DNA of 20,381 bases from JACQWR01 sp964614365 (GCA_964614365.1 CAZTLA010000040.1:1-20381); one strand, 5' to 3'; counted from the stretch's first letter, positions 1-8,501 are shown. Made by a program: numbers and translations. The notes: generated from the sequence alone by a model not told the origin.

Positions 1-2
1 AG

Positions 3-371
3 GTGGCAAGAATTGCAGGTGTCGATTTACCGAAAAACAAGCGGATGGAGATAGCATTAACCTATATTTATGGGATAGGGCGCAGCAAGGCAAGAAGTAT
101 CCTTGAGCAGGCAGGGGTGAATCCCGATACAAAAACAGATACCCTCGCCGATTCCGAAATAACCTCCATAAGGAACATTATTGACAAGGAACACAAGGTG
201 GAAGGGGATTTACGAAGAGATATCTCCATGTCGATCAAGCGGCTCATGGATGTGGGTACCTATCGTGGGTTGCGGCACAGGAAGGGCCTGCCCGTAAGGG
301 GACAGAGAACCAGCACGAATGCCAGGACGAGAAAAGGCCCGCGGCGGTCCATTGCCGGTAAGAAAAAGTAA
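3..371 (+). CDS. rpsM: 30S ribosomal protein S13
   Basis: S13 sits in the head of the small ribosomal subunit and contacts the P-site tRNA and the bridges to the large subunit. The protein is 122 aa, the usual family length. It opens with the family signature MARIAGVDLP, has the helix-two-turn-helix-type region containing YIYGIGRSKA, and ends in the basic tail with GLPVRGQRTSTNARTRKGP and a KKK terminus. The start is GTG at base 3, so the gene is complete but its ribosome binding site lies outside the window. It is the first visible gene of an alpha operon; rpsK follows after 47 bases. Identification is secure. Confidence 0.98.
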   Translation: MARIAGVDLPKNKRMEIALTYIYGIGRSKARSILEQAGVNPDTKTDTLADSEITSIRNIIDKEHKVEGDLRRDISMSIKRLMDVGTYRGLRHRKGLPVRGQRTSTNARTRKGPRRSIAGKKK

Positions 372-418
372 TCGTTGTTTACCAATAGTGAGATATTTTT
401 CAGGGAGCCGGAGGCATA

Positions 419-811
419 ATGGCAGCGCCAGTAAGGAAAGCAGGGAAGAAAAAAGAAAAGAAGAACGTGTCGGAGGGTATCGTTCATATACAATCCACAT
501 TTAACAATACCATTGTTACGATAACGGATCTCGCCGGTAATGTAATTGCCTGGTCATCCGCCGGACTCCAGGGGTTCAAAGGTTCGCGAAAAAGCACGCC
601 CTTCGCCGCCCAGATGGCTGCCGAGGACGCCGTGAAGAAGGCGAAGGAGCAGGGTGTTAAAAAGGTTCAGGTGTATGTGAAGGGCCCCGGTTCGGGCAGG
701 GAATCGGCTTTGCGTTCCCTCCAGGTAGCTGGCCTGAATATCAGTCTGATCAGGGACGTGACGCCGATTCCCCACAACGGTTGCCGTCCTCCGAAGAGAA
801 GAAGAGTATAA
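419..811 (+). CDS. rpsK: 30S ribosomal protein S11
   Basis: S11 is part of the platform of the small subunit and lines the mRNA exit region. The product is 130 aa with a basic N-terminal extension, followed by the conserved core (GIVHIQSTFNNTIVTITD, then VKGPGSGRESALRSL) and the classic C-terminus DVTPIPHNGCRPPKRRRV. The ATG at 419 is preceded by a GGAGG-like sequence near 409. It lies between rpsM and rpsD as in most bacterial alpha operons. A 119-base non-coding stretch separates it from rpsD, longer than the other gaps in this operon. Confidence 0.98.
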   Translation: MAAPVRKAGKKKEKKNVSEGIVHIQSTFNNTIVTITDLAGNVIAWSSAGLQGFKGSRKSTPFAAQMAAEDAVKKAKEQGVKKVQVYVKGPGSGRESALRSLQVAGLNISLIRDVTPIPHNGCRPPKRRRV

Positions 812-856
812 GGGGAACCGGACAAGCGAACGGGTGCTTTTGCTTGCGTGTCTATG

Positions 857-878
857 TTCCGTTGTTGTTTCAACGGAA
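857..878 (+). promoter_or_regulatory. hairpin in the rpsK-rpsD spacer
   Basis: A perfect 8-bp stem (TTCCGTTG, 857-864; CAACGGAA, 871-878) encloses a 6-base loop within the 119-base spacer. No T-run follows it, so it is not a conventional terminator. It could stabilise or process the mRNA, or form part of an S4-binding leader, since S4 is the known autoregulator of alpha operon or rpsD expression in several bacteria. That role here is inference from position only. Confidence 0.4.
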
Positions 879-930
879 GAACTTCTGTAAGTATTATTAA
901 AGGGCAAATTGCAGATTAAGGGAGGCTTTT

Positions 931-1560
931 TTGGCAAGGTATAGAGAATCCGCATGTAGGTTGTGCCGAAGAGAAGGATTGAAACTGTTTCTCAAAGGCG
1001 ACAGATGCTACGGTGACAAATGCGCCTTTGAGCGAAGGGGCTATGCGCCTGGGGATCATGGTCAGCAGCGCAGAAAACAACACTCCGATTACGGCGTCCA
1101 GTTGAGGGAAAAACAGAAGCTCAAGAGGATGTACGGTCTTCTGGAAAGGCAGTTCAGGGGCAACTTTGAAAAGGCAGACCGGCAGAAAGGGATAACGGGC
1201 ACTAATTTACTGCTTTCCCTTGAAGGACGGCTTGATAATATGGTGTTTCGCATGGGCTTCGCCAACTCAAGAAACGAAGCCAGACAACTGGTTACGCACA
1301 ATCACTTTTTGATAAACGGCAGGGCAATCAATATCCCCTCGTATATTGTGAGCGCCGGCGATGAGATCCAGGTACGGGAAAAAAGCAGAAAAGTAACCAG
1401 GATCCTGGAGGCCATGGGAACCATTGCCAGGCGGGGGGTTGCATCCTGGATCGAACTGGACAGGGATAATTTCAAGGGAATAGTAAAGATGCTCCCCACC
1501 AGGGATGTATTGACCATGCCGGTCCAGGAACAGTTAGTGGTTGAACTGTATTCTAAGTAA
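931..1560 (+). CDS. rpsD: 30S ribosomal protein S4, zinc-ribbon type
   Basis: S4 is a primary 16S rRNA-binding protein that nucleates assembly of the 30S body. The 209-aa product has an N-terminal four-cysteine knuckle (C9, C12, C26, C31), which marks the zinc-binding (C+) form of S4, then the S4 RNA-binding domain at roughly 98-160 (SLEGRLDNMVFRMGFANSRN, then NHFLINGRAINIPS) and the conserved end VQEQLVVELYSK. Translation starts at TTG 931, supported by GGAGG at 921-925 and by the family N-terminus MARYRESACRLCRREG. The rare start codon in a highly expressed gene is notable and may tune its output. rpoA follows almost directly. Confidence 0.97.
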   Translation: MARYRESACRLCRREGLKLFLKGDRCYGDKCAFERRGYAPGDHGQQRRKQHSDYGVQLREKQKLKRMYGLLERQFRGNFEKADRQKGITGTNLLLSLEGRLDNMVFRMGFANSRNEARQLVTHNHFLINGRAINIPSYIVSAGDEIQVREKSRKVTRILEAMGTIARRGVASWIELDRDNFKGIVKMLPTRDVLTMPVQEQLVVELYSK

Positions 1561-1572
1561 GGAATGAAAACT

Positions 1573-2595
1573 ATGAAAAAAAACTGGTCCAGTTTGATAC
1601 GGCCCAAGCGGATTGATGTTGATGAAAGTAACCATACCCGGTTTTTTGGAGAATTCTCTTGCCAGCCCTTGGAACGGGGATTCGGCATCACGCTCGGTAA
1701 CGCGCTGAGGAGGGTGCTCCTGTCGTCAATACGCGGTGCGGCGATTGTCTCCATAAGGATACAGGGTGTCCTTCACGAGTTTTCCACCGTACCGGGTGTT
1801 AAGGAGGATGTAACCGATATTATTTTGAACTTGAAAGGGGTCCGGCTTTTAATGCATCAGCAGGATGGACCGCGAACCGTCCGTATCGATACAAAAAAAG
1901 AGGGCGTTATCACCGCCGGCGATATCATTGTCGACAGCACGGTTGAGGTGCTGAACGCGGAACACCATATTGCCACTCTTTCCGGCAACGTGCCGTTTAA
2001 AGCGGAATTAGTCGTTGATATGGGGCGTGGCTATGTGCCCGCAAAAAGCGAACTGGGACCGGACCAGCCGGCGGGCACGATCAATATCGATGCCGTATTT
2101 TCTCCCATAAAGAAGGTCAATTACACCGTTACCCACGCCCGCGTAGGGCAGGTTGCCGATTACGACAGGCTTATCATGGAGGTGTGGACGGACGGCAGCG
2201 TTCTGCCCGCTGATGCCGTTGCCTATGCCGCCAAGATACTGAAAGAACAACTGGATGTTTTTGTCAACTTTGACGAGATAGAAGAGGAAGAGGAAAAACC
2301 GGAAGTCAAGGAAGACGGTAATATCAATGACATCCTCATAAGGCACGTGGACGATCTTGAGCTTTCAGTTCGGTCCGCTAATTGCCTGAAGAATGCCGGA
2401 ATAAACCTTATCGGTGAGCTGGTTCAGAAAACGGAAGCGGAAATGCTCAAGACCAAGAATTTTGGCAGGAAATCACTGAGTGAAATAAAAGAAATCCTTG
2501 GAGAAATCGGTCTCGGTTTCGGCATGAAACTTGATTCGCAGTCTTGGGCAGGTGAAGAAAAAAAAGAAGCGGGGAAGAAGAACAGGGAAAAATAG
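1573..2595 (+). CDS. rpoA: DNA-directed RNA polymerase subunit alpha
   Basis: The alpha subunit dimerises to scaffold RNA polymerase assembly and contacts UP elements and activators. The N-terminal assembly domain is clear (SCQPLERGFGITLGNALRRV, VPGVKEDVTDIILNLKGVRL, then NYTVTHARVGQVADYDRLIM). An acidic linker rich in Glu follows at about 237-247, then the C-terminal DNA-binding domain (VDDLELSVRSANCLKNAGI, then KNFGRKSLSEIKEIL). I chose ATG 1573 (340 aa) over the in-frame ATG 1564. The AAGGA at 1559-1563 is 9 bases from 1573 but touches 1564, and family members begin close to KNW..LI.PK. A short lysine-rich tail ends the protein. Confidence 0.96.
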   Translation: MKKNWSSLIRPKRIDVDESNHTRFFGEFSCQPLERGFGITLGNALRRVLLSSIRGAAIVSIRIQGVLHEFSTVPGVKEDVTDIILNLKGVRLLMHQQDGPRTVRIDTKKEGVITAGDIIVDSTVEVLNAEHHIATLSGNVPFKAELVVDMGRGYVPAKSELGPDQPAGTINIDAVFSPIKKVNYTVTHARVGQVADYDRLIMEVWTDGSVLPADAVAYAAKILKEQLDVFVNFDEIEEEEEKPEVKEDGNINDILIRHVDDLELSVRSANCLKNAGINLIGELVQKTEAEMLKTKNFGRKSLSEIKEILGEIGLGFGMKLDSQSWAGEEKKEAGKKNREK

Positions 2596-2628
2596 GGAAG
2601 TCGTCAAATTGCGGAAAGGGAAGGATCA

Positions 2629-3015
2629 ATGCGCCACGGGAAGTTCGGAAGAAAACTGGGAAGAACGACGAGTCACCGGATAGCCATGCTGAGAAACATG
2701 GTTACTTCCATGCTGAAGCATGAGAAGATTGTGACGACTGATAGTAAGGCAAAGGAACTCAGAAGAGCGGCAGATAAGATGATTACCCTGGGTAAAAGGG
2801 GTGACCTCCATGCCCGGAGGCAGGCCCTTGCTTTCGTGAGAGACCCGGATATGGTGGGGAAACTTTTCAACGAACTATCGGCGCGGTATAAGGACAGGGC
2901 CGGTGGATATACGCGGATCGTTAAAACAGGCTACCGGAAAGGTGACAATGCCCCCGTGTCGGTTATCGAATTTATCCCGGAGATCAAGCAGCAGCAAAAG
3001 GCGAAGAAAAAGTAA
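2629..3015 (+). CDS. rplQ: 50S ribosomal protein L17
   Basis: L17 is a large-subunit protein near the exit tunnel opening. The 128-aa product begins MRHGKFGRKLGRTTSHR and has the conserved core with MLKHEKIVTTDSKAKELR and DRAGGYTRIVKTGYRKGDNA, ending in a basic tail. The ATG at 2629 is preceded by AAGGGAAGGAT, a good ribosome binding site. It is the last gene of the alpha operon; the strong terminator at 3111 closes the unit 95 bases further on. Confidence 0.98.
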   Translation: MRHGKFGRKLGRTTSHRIAMLRNMVTSMLKHEKIVTTDSKAKELRRAADKMITLGKRGDLHARRQALAFVRDPDMVGKLFNELSARYKDRAGGYTRIVKTGYRKGDNAPVSVIEFIPEIKQQQKAKKK

Positions 3016-3021
3016 AGTATG

Positions 3022-3086
3022 CCGCCACAGGGCGGTGCGTTCTGATATAGTCCTGGTATTCTTTGCGGCTCTAATTCCCCCAGGAC
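3022..3086 (+). promoter_or_regulatory. two hairpins in the rplQ 3' untranslated region
   Basis: Two further stems precede the terminator: CCGCC (3022-3026) with GGCGG (3031-3035) around a 4-base loop, and GTCCTGG (3050-3056) with CCAGGAC (3080-3086) around a 23-base loop. Neither is followed by a T-run. They may protect the 3' end of the ribosomal protein mRNA or be processing sites. The function is inferred; only the base pairing is seen. Confidence 0.3.
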
Positions 3087-3110
3087 AACCGAATTTTATC
3101 TCCGAGTTTT

Positions 3111-3145
3111 AAGAGCAGGTATCATAAATACCTGCTCTTTTTTTT
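3111..3145 (+). terminator. intrinsic terminator of the alpha operon
   Basis: A perfect 12-bp stem (AAGAGCAGGTAT, 3111-3122; ATACCTGCTCTT, 3128-3139) with a 5-base loop runs directly into eight T residues (3138-3145). On the opposite strand no T-run follows, so it acts on plus-strand transcripts. It separates the ribosomal operon from the EF-Tu-domain gene downstream. Confidence 0.95.
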
Positions 3146-3261
3146 CCTAATTTCCCTTGTTTTTTTGTTCCAAAGGATATAGTCTCGCTCAGGAAAAAGG
3201 TTGTGATGAAAGACCACTTTAATGCGTGTATTCGGCAGGATGCAGGAAGGGAGGATTCGTC

Positions 3262-3519
3262 ATGGCTGAAGAAAAAATCGGTGAGGTGGTCAAGTATTTT
3301 TCGAAGCCGTCCGTTGCAGCGGTAAAAATCATGGCGGGCGAACTCAGGCAGGGAGATACGCTCAGATATGCAGGGCATACGACGGATCTGACCGAGACGA
3401 TTATCTCCCTGGAGATCGACAACAACGTGGTGGCAAGAGCAGTGGCGGGTGACTTTATCGGCATTAAGGTAAGCCAGCGGGTCCGGCCCGGGGATGAAGT
3501 CTTTAAAGTGGTTCCCTGA
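3262..3519 (+). CDS. free-standing EF-Tu domain-2-like protein
   Basis: The 85-aa product looks like an isolated second domain of a translational GTPase: a small beta-barrel with the pattern GEVVKYFSKPSVAAVKI, then LRQGDTLRYAGHTTDL, VVARAVAGDFIGIKV and RVRPGDEVFKVV. These match the EF-Tu/IF2 domain-2 signature (G.L..GD....G, then GD.VGI.V...V..GD.V). There is no GTPase domain and no G-box motif. I chose ATG 3262 because GGGAGG lies 6-11 bases upstream; the frame stays open to 3226 without such support. Similar stand-alone proteins are usually annotated 'translation elongation factor-like'. Their function is unknown to me. A hydrolase gene follows after 67 bases. Confidence 0.8.
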   Translation: MAEEKIGEVVKYFSKPSVAAVKIMAGELRQGDTLRYAGHTTDLTETIISLEIDNNVVARAVAGDFIGIKVSQRVRPGDEVFKVVP

Positions 3520-3586
3520 ATGTGTTCTGTGCCCGGAAAACGGGTTTCTACCGACGTGCCGACATGACGGGGGTGCGCACGAGAAA

Positions 3587-4357
3587 ATGGATATCAGGAT
3601 TCTGGGTTGCCATGGATCGCAACTTCCCGGCTGCAATACAACGAGTTTCCTTCTCAATAAGAGAATCCTTGTCGATGCGGGCACCGTTACGCCTGTGCTG
3701 ACCCTGGAGGAGCAGACGGATATCGATTATATCCTGGTGACCCATGCCCATTTGGATCATGTTCGGGATATCATGTTTTTGGCGGATAATATTTGCTTCC
3801 TGAAAAAAGATAAGCCACTGGTTGTTCTCAGCACGTCCCGGATCATTGAAACGATCCGGACCTATCTGTTCAATGGGATTATATGGCCTGATTTTTCCGC
3901 ATTGCCGAGCGTTGAGGATCCTGTTCTTAAGTTTGAAGCCATTACACCCGGAGAAAGCATCAAACTGTATGATCTGTCCATAACCGCTTTCGGGGTAAAC
4001 CATACCGTAGAAACCGTTGGTTATGTCATTGAAGCCGCAGAAGGTGCCGTCATTTTCATGGGCGATACGGGACCCACGGATGATGGGGTATGGACGATTG
4101 CAAACAAAGTGAAAAGACTGAAAGCCGTATTTATGGAAACTTCCTTGCCTGATGAGATGAAGGATATTGCCGATATGACCGGCCATCTCACTCCAACCAG
4201 TCTGGCCCATGAGTTAACAAAACTGGACGCTCATAAGACGGATATTTACCTCTATCATATGAAACTTGAGTATCATCGGTTCATAATGAAAGAGATTTCT
4301 CTCATCAGAAACAGAAATGTCCATATCCTCGAAGACGGCCAGATCATCCGGATATAG
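3587..4357 (+). CDS. metallo-beta-lactamase-fold hydrolase, class II cyclic-nucleotide phosphodiesterase-like
   Basis: This 256-aa protein has the metallo-beta-lactamase fold. It shows the metal-binding signature H53-x-H55-x-D57-H58 in VTHAHLDHV, a further His at 139 (VNHT), the bridging Asp at 160 (FMGDTG), H200 (TGHLTP) and H224 (YLYHMK). The opening MDIRILGCHGSQLPG.NTTSFL resembles class II 3',5'-cyclic-nucleotide phosphodiesterases and RNase Z-like enzymes, so hydrolysis of a phosphodiester is likely. The substrate (cAMP, another cyclic nucleotide or RNA) cannot be read from the sequence. The frame is open back to 3494, overlapping the previous gene, but ATG 3587 gives the family N-terminus. 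There is no signal peptide, so it is probably cytoplasmic. folC follows after 24 bases, suggesting one transcript. Confidence 0.82.
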   Translation: MDIRILGCHGSQLPGCNTTSFLLNKRILVDAGTVTPVLTLEEQTDIDYILVTHAHLDHVRDIMFLADNICFLKKDKPLVVLSTSRIIETIRTYLFNGIIWPDFSALPSVEDPVLKFEAITPGESIKLYDLSITAFGVNHTVETVGYVIEAAEGAVIFMGDTGPTDDGVWTIANKVKRLKAVFMETSLPDEMKDIADMTGHLTPTSLAHELTKLDAHKTDIYLYHMKLEYHRFIMKEISLIRNRNVHILEDGQIIRI

Positions 4358-4381
4358 CATCCGAACATTACCGCGAGTAAG

Positions 4382-5656
4382 ATGGCGTACATGCAAGATC
4401 CCCTCGAATATCTTTCCGGATTAAACAGTACCGTCATACGCTTGGGCCTGCGGCCTGTCTCCCGGCTTCTTGGCCGTTTGGGCAACCCTCAAAAAAAATA
4501 TTCCAGCATCCTCATCGGCGGGACGAACGGCAAGGGCTCCATCGCCGCGATGACCGCCTCCATCCTTGTCCGGGCCGGTTTTCGAGTGGGGCTGTATACG
4601 TCCCCCCATCTGATCGACCTGCGGGAGAGAATTACCATTGACGGCGCCATGATACCGATCAAGGATTTAAAGGCATGTATTGAGGATGTGCGCGCACGCG
4701 CTGGCAGGGAAGCGCTTACGTATTTCGAGTTTCTCACGGCAGTGGCTTTCCTTCACTTCCGGCATGAGCAGGTGGACGTAGCCGTGCTCGAGGTAGGGAT
4801 GGGGGGCAGGCTGGATGCGACCAACGTCGTTACGCCCGTGGTGTCCGTCATATCCAATATTTCCCTGGAACACCGGGCATACCTGGGGAACAGTCTGGAG
4901 AGCATTGCGCGTGAAAAGGCGGGCATTATAAAGGCTGGGGGAATCTGTATCACGGCGGCGAAACAGAAAAAAGTCATCGAGGTCTTCATCAGCGTGTGTC
5001 GTGAAAAAGGGGCAAGACTTTACCGGGTCGGCAGCGATGTAAACGTGCGAAGGAATGGCGATGGGACCTTTTCGTACCGAGGTATTCGCCGGCATTACCG
5101 AGGACTGTCCTGTCCCCTGAGGGGACGCCACCAGCGTGAAAATGCCGCCGCGGCCATTGCCGCCGTGGAAATCTTTGCCGAGAAAGGATTCCCCGTCGAT
5201 GACCGGGCCGTTCGGGAGGGAATCGGTGAAGCGCGTTGGGAAGGGAGACTGGAGACACTGCAGCTCTCCCCCACGCTCGTAGTGGATGGCGGCCATAATC
5301 CGGCGGGAATCTCCGCTCTTTGCCGGGCTTTAAAAGAAGATTTCTCCTATAAGCGGTTGATCATCGTTTTCGGCGTTCTGGACGACAAGGATTACGCCCA
5401 CATGCTGAATAAGTTGCTTCCCCTTGCGGACAGCTTTATCATGACCAGGCCGGCAATCGGCAGGGCCGTGTCCCCCGCGGAACTTCTGCCGCTCGCCGGT
5501 CGCTATCGGAGACGTGTCCGGATCGTGGAGAAGTCGGACGAAGCGTTGCGGCTGGGGCTGGATCAGGCCGGCAAGGACGACCTCGTCTGCGTAACCGGTT
5601 CGCTGTATCTTATCGGGGAGATGAAGCAGGCCCATTCCGCATGGGGACCCCGTTAG
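4382..5656 (+). CDS. folC: bifunctional dihydrofolate synthase / folylpolyglutamate synthase
   Basis: FolC adds glutamate to dihydropteroate and then further glutamates to reduced folates, using ATP, in the cytoplasm. The 424-aa protein has the Mur-ligase-type fold. The P-loop GTNGKGS is at 47-53, with TSPHLIDLRERI just after it, then EVGMGGRLDATNV, SLEHRAYLGNS..SIAREKAGIIK and, in the C-terminal domain, VDGGHNPAGI. Length and motif order fit the family. The start is ATG 4382 with only a weak GAG upstream; ATG 4391 is an in-frame alternative. The lptD start lies 7 bases after the stop, so the two genes are probably co-transcribed. Confidence 0.93.
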   Translation: MAYMQDPLEYLSGLNSTVIRLGLRPVSRLLGRLGNPQKKYSSILIGGTNGKGSIAAMTASILVRAGFRVGLYTSPHLIDLRERITIDGAMIPIKDLKACIEDVRARAGREALTYFEFLTAVAFLHFRHEQVDVAVLEVGMGGRLDATNVVTPVVSVISNISLEHRAYLGNSLESIAREKAGIIKAGGICITAAKQKKVIEVFISVCREKGARLYRVGSDVNVRRNGDGTFSYRGIRRHYRGLSCPLRGRHQRENAAAAIAAVEIFAEKGFPVDDRAVREGIGEARWEGRLETLQLSPTLVVDGGHNPAGISALCRALKEDFSYKRLIIVFGVLDDKDYAHMLNKLLPLADSFIMTRPAIGRAVSPAELLPLAGRYRRRVRIVEKSDEALRLGLDQAGKDDLVCVTGSLYLIGEMKQAHSAWGPR

Positions 5657-5663
5657 TGCATAT

Positions 5664-8486
5664 ATGAAGAATCTTGGATATCAATTAATAACGGTGTTGC
5701 TTCTTGTTTCCTGGTCGGAGGGATCCTCCCTGGCGGAGAATAGGGTGATTTACACGGTGCAAGCCGTCTCTTCCACGGACGAGGAGAAAATTGTCCAGGC
5801 TGCGCGCATGCTCGAATTCTCGGAAAAAGGCGGGGTACGGGTAGAGAAGGTAAATGGTCTCTATACGTTAAGGGTCGGCAGGTATGCAAAGAATGAAGAG
5901 GCTATCGCCTGTCTCGGGAGGGTGAAGAAAACATACCCGGGTGCTTTTCTGAGAAGGGCTTATGATATACCGAAAAGGAGCGTATACACCGGGAACGCAT
6001 TTCCGGAGACGCCGGAGGATGCCGCGCCTTTACCCCCCCCCGGGAAAACCGCGGTGGTTCAGGAGTCCGTTGGCAGTGAAAAAATAAAGAGTGAGAGCGG
6101 GCCGCTCAATGCAGGAAGTGAAACGGCGCCGGTATTCACGGAGGTGGTTCACGACGGAGGGGGAAGCCCGATCGGCGAGGCAACCGTGGAAATACGGGGC
6201 ATTCCGCATAGGATGATCGCCCTTTCATCTGTGTTGTCGCAGGATTTGCCACGGCCGGAGGCCGCTTCCCCGGCAACGTCCATACCGCTCCAATCTCAAC
6301 AAACGCTCTCCAGTCCGGAACCAATCCCCACGAAGTCCGAGTTTTCTCCCGGGCCGGGGTCTCCTCCCAGCGATCCGGTGACTATCGATGCGGACAGTAT
6401 TTCCTACAACAGGGACGATGACACCTACCATGCCCAGGGGCAGGTCGTGATGACCTATTCCGGCGGCATCCTGACGGCGGATTCCGTGGTCCTGAACAAG
6501 GCTGAGGATGATGCCCTTGCCGAGGGGAATGTTGTGGTCACAAGCGGCAAGGACGTTCTCGAAGGGGAACGGATCATGGTTAATATCGCCACCAAAATGG
6601 GCGTTGCGTACCAGGGGAAAGCGTTCATTTCCCAGAATCACTTCTACCTGACGGGGAAGAAGATCGAGAAGAAGGGAGAGGCAACGTACCACATACAGGA
6701 TGCCACAGCCACCACCTGTGATGGCGATTCGCCCGATTGGCAGTTGAAGGGCAGCGTGCTGGACATTACCCTTGATGGGTATGGCACGTTGAAGGATGCC
6801 AGACTGTTGGCAAAAAACATTCCCGTCCTCTATACCCCCTATCTTCTTTTTCCCGCCAAAACAACACGGCAGTCGGGCTTCCTCTATCCCCATATCACCT
6901 ATTCAGGAAATAAGAACGGCTGGGATGGGGAGGTGCCCTTCTACTGGGCGATTTCCAAGAGCTCAGACGCCACCTTCTACCAGCGCTATATGGATAAACG
7001 CGGTTTCAAAGAAGGCGTCGAATTCAGGTATTCCATCGATAAGGATTCCTTCGGCACGTTTTACGGCGATTACATGAACGACAGCGGGCATTTCAGTGGA
7101 CCCACCGGCAATTTAAACAGGAACTGGACGGAGGACCAGAAGCGCTGGTCGTTTTATTTGAATCACGAAACCACATTTAGCGCCACCTCCTATATCAGGA
7201 CCGATATCATGAAGGTCTCCGATCCCTGGTATTTTCGGGACTTCGACTCCTACAATTACTATCTTGATAATTATTCGAAAGAGGAGCGGAAATTCAGAAA
7301 AATTGCCTTCCTGGGAGATGGATCCCTGGGGGCGGCGGATTCGACGGTGCGCTTCGTCAAGAACTGGCCCTTATACAACCTCACGGGGCTTGTCAAATAC
7401 AGTGAAGATTTTAACAGCGTAACCAACGACGCCACCTTGCAGAGATACCCGGAAATCACCTTCACGGGGATAAAAAGGCCCCTTATGGGCAGCGCCTACA
7501 ATCTGGAATTTGCCGGTACCTATGATTATTTTTACCGGGTGCGGGGTCAAAAGGGGCACTTTGCCGACATCCAGCCCGTGCTTTCCCGACCCGTCAATCT
7601 GGGCGTTTACCTCCAGATGACACCGCAGGTAGCCGTGCGGGAGACGGTCTGGAGCAGGGATGACAAGGAACCGGGCGACAACAGGCAAAGCGATCGGCAT
7701 TTGTACACCCTCGGCCTCAATCTGAACACGGAAGTACACCGGATTTTCAACATTGGCGGCCCGGCACTGGATAAGATACGGCACGGGATCAAACCGGAGC
7801 TTACGTACACCTATGTCCCCTATGTCAACCAGTTGGACATGCCCAATTACGTTGCCGCAGTTGGAGAGCAGAATACGCTGACCTATGCGCTCACCAACAC
7901 GCTTATAGCCCGGCTGAAGGAAAAAGGGGGGACGGCAAGTTACCGGGAGTTCCTTCGCCTGAAGCTGTTTCAGACCTATGACATTAAAGAAGCGAGGAGG
8001 GGTGAGGTTACCCCCGGCCCGGAGAGAAGGCCCTTCAGTGACGTCAATATGGAACTTGATTTTTTGCCTTTCAGCTACCTGTCCTTCTCGGCACGTCATG
8101 CGTACAGCGTAAACTCAGGTTACTGGAGGCAGACGAATTACGATTTATCCATGAGCGACGCACGCGGCGATGCCGCCACTATCGGCTACCGGTACACCAA
8201 ATTTTCCCTGGAGGAGGTCAATCTTGCTCTGAAGGCCGTTCTCACGCCTTCCCTGGCCCTAAGCTACGTTCTCAGAAGAAACGAGCTCGATCATATAACG
8301 ATGGAAAGAACGTACGGTATGAAGTATCGTAAACAGTGCTGGACTGCGGAGATCACCTATTCCGAGCGGGCGTCTTCTGCGCAAGCAACGGACCAGATTT
8401 ATATGGTAATGGTTACCCTCTACGGTCTGGGACAGGTGGGCCAGGAGGTATGGAAATCTACCGCCAGCACTACCGGCCTGGAGTAA
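5664..8486 (+). CDS. lptD: LPS-assembly protein LptD with an N-terminal SPOR-like domain
   Basis: LptD is the outer-membrane beta-barrel that, with LptE, places lipopolysaccharide on the cell surface. The 940-aa protein has a signal peptide (1 to about 24, cut after SLA). Next comes a SPOR-like repeat (about 28-103: VIYTVQAVSSTDEEK, VRVEKVNGLYTLRVGRY..NEEA). A Pro/Ser-rich linker (about 110-236) leads to the periplasmic LptA-like jellyroll (about 238-345: PVTIDADSISYNRDDDTYHA). The barrel begins near TTRQSGFLYPHITYS. C352 and C892 sit where LptD proteins carry the cysteines that form the interdomain disulfides. The SPOR module is not part of classical LptD. The start ATG 5664 has weak ribosome binding, compatible with coupling to folC. 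It converges with the tRNA gene, 15 bases away. Confidence 0.92.
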   Translation: MKNLGYQLITVLLLVSWSEGSSLAENRVIYTVQAVSSTDEEKIVQAARMLEFSEKGGVRVEKVNGLYTLRVGRYAKNEEAIACLGRVKKTYPGAFLRRAYDIPKRSVYTGNAFPETPEDAAPLPPPGKTAVVQESVGSEKIKSESGPLNAGSETAPVFTEVVHDGGGSPIGEATVEIRGIPHRMIALSSVLSQDLPRPEAASPATSIPLQSQQTLSSPEPIPTKSEFSPGPGSPPSDPVTIDADSISYNRDDDTYHAQGQVVMTYSGGILTADSVVLNKAEDDALAEGNVVVTSGKDVLEGERIMVNIATKMGVAYQGKAFISQNHFYLTGKKIEKKGEATYHIQDATATTCDGDSPDWQLKGSVLDITLDGYGTLKDARLLAKNIPVLYTPYLLFPAKTTRQSGFLYPHITYSGNKNGWDGEVPFYWAISKSSDATFYQRYMDKRGFKEGVEFRYSIDKDSFGTFYGDYMNDSGHFSGPTGNLNRNWTEDQKRWSFYLNHETTFSATSYIRTDIMKVSDPWYFRDFDSYNYYLDNYSKEERKFRKIAFLGDGSLGAADSTVRFVKNWPLYNLTGLVKYSEDFNSVTNDATLQRYPEITFTGIKRPLMGSAYNLEFAGTYDYFYRVRGQKGHFADIQPVLSRPVNLGVYLQMTPQVAVRETVWSRDDKEPGDNRQSDRHLYTLGLNLNTEVHRIFNIGGPALDKIRHGIKPELTYTYVPYVNQLDMPNYVAAVGEQNTLTYALTNTLIARLKEKGGTASYREFLRLKLFQTYDIKEARRGEVTPGPERRPFSDVNMELDFLPFSYLSFSARHAYSVNSGYWRQTNYDLSMSDARGDAATIGYRYTKFSLEEVNLALKAVLTPSLALSYVLRRNELDHITMERTYGMKYRKQCWTAEITYSERASSAQATDQIYMVMVTLYGLGQVGQEVWKSTASTTGLE

Positions 8487-8501
8487 CGAAAGGAAGAAAA
8501 A

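Noticed and set aside
3109..3684. 191-codon minus-strand frame over the alpha operon terminator and the EF-Tu-like gene
   Set aside because: It is antisense to a supported gene and runs through the terminator hairpin; no domain is recognisable.
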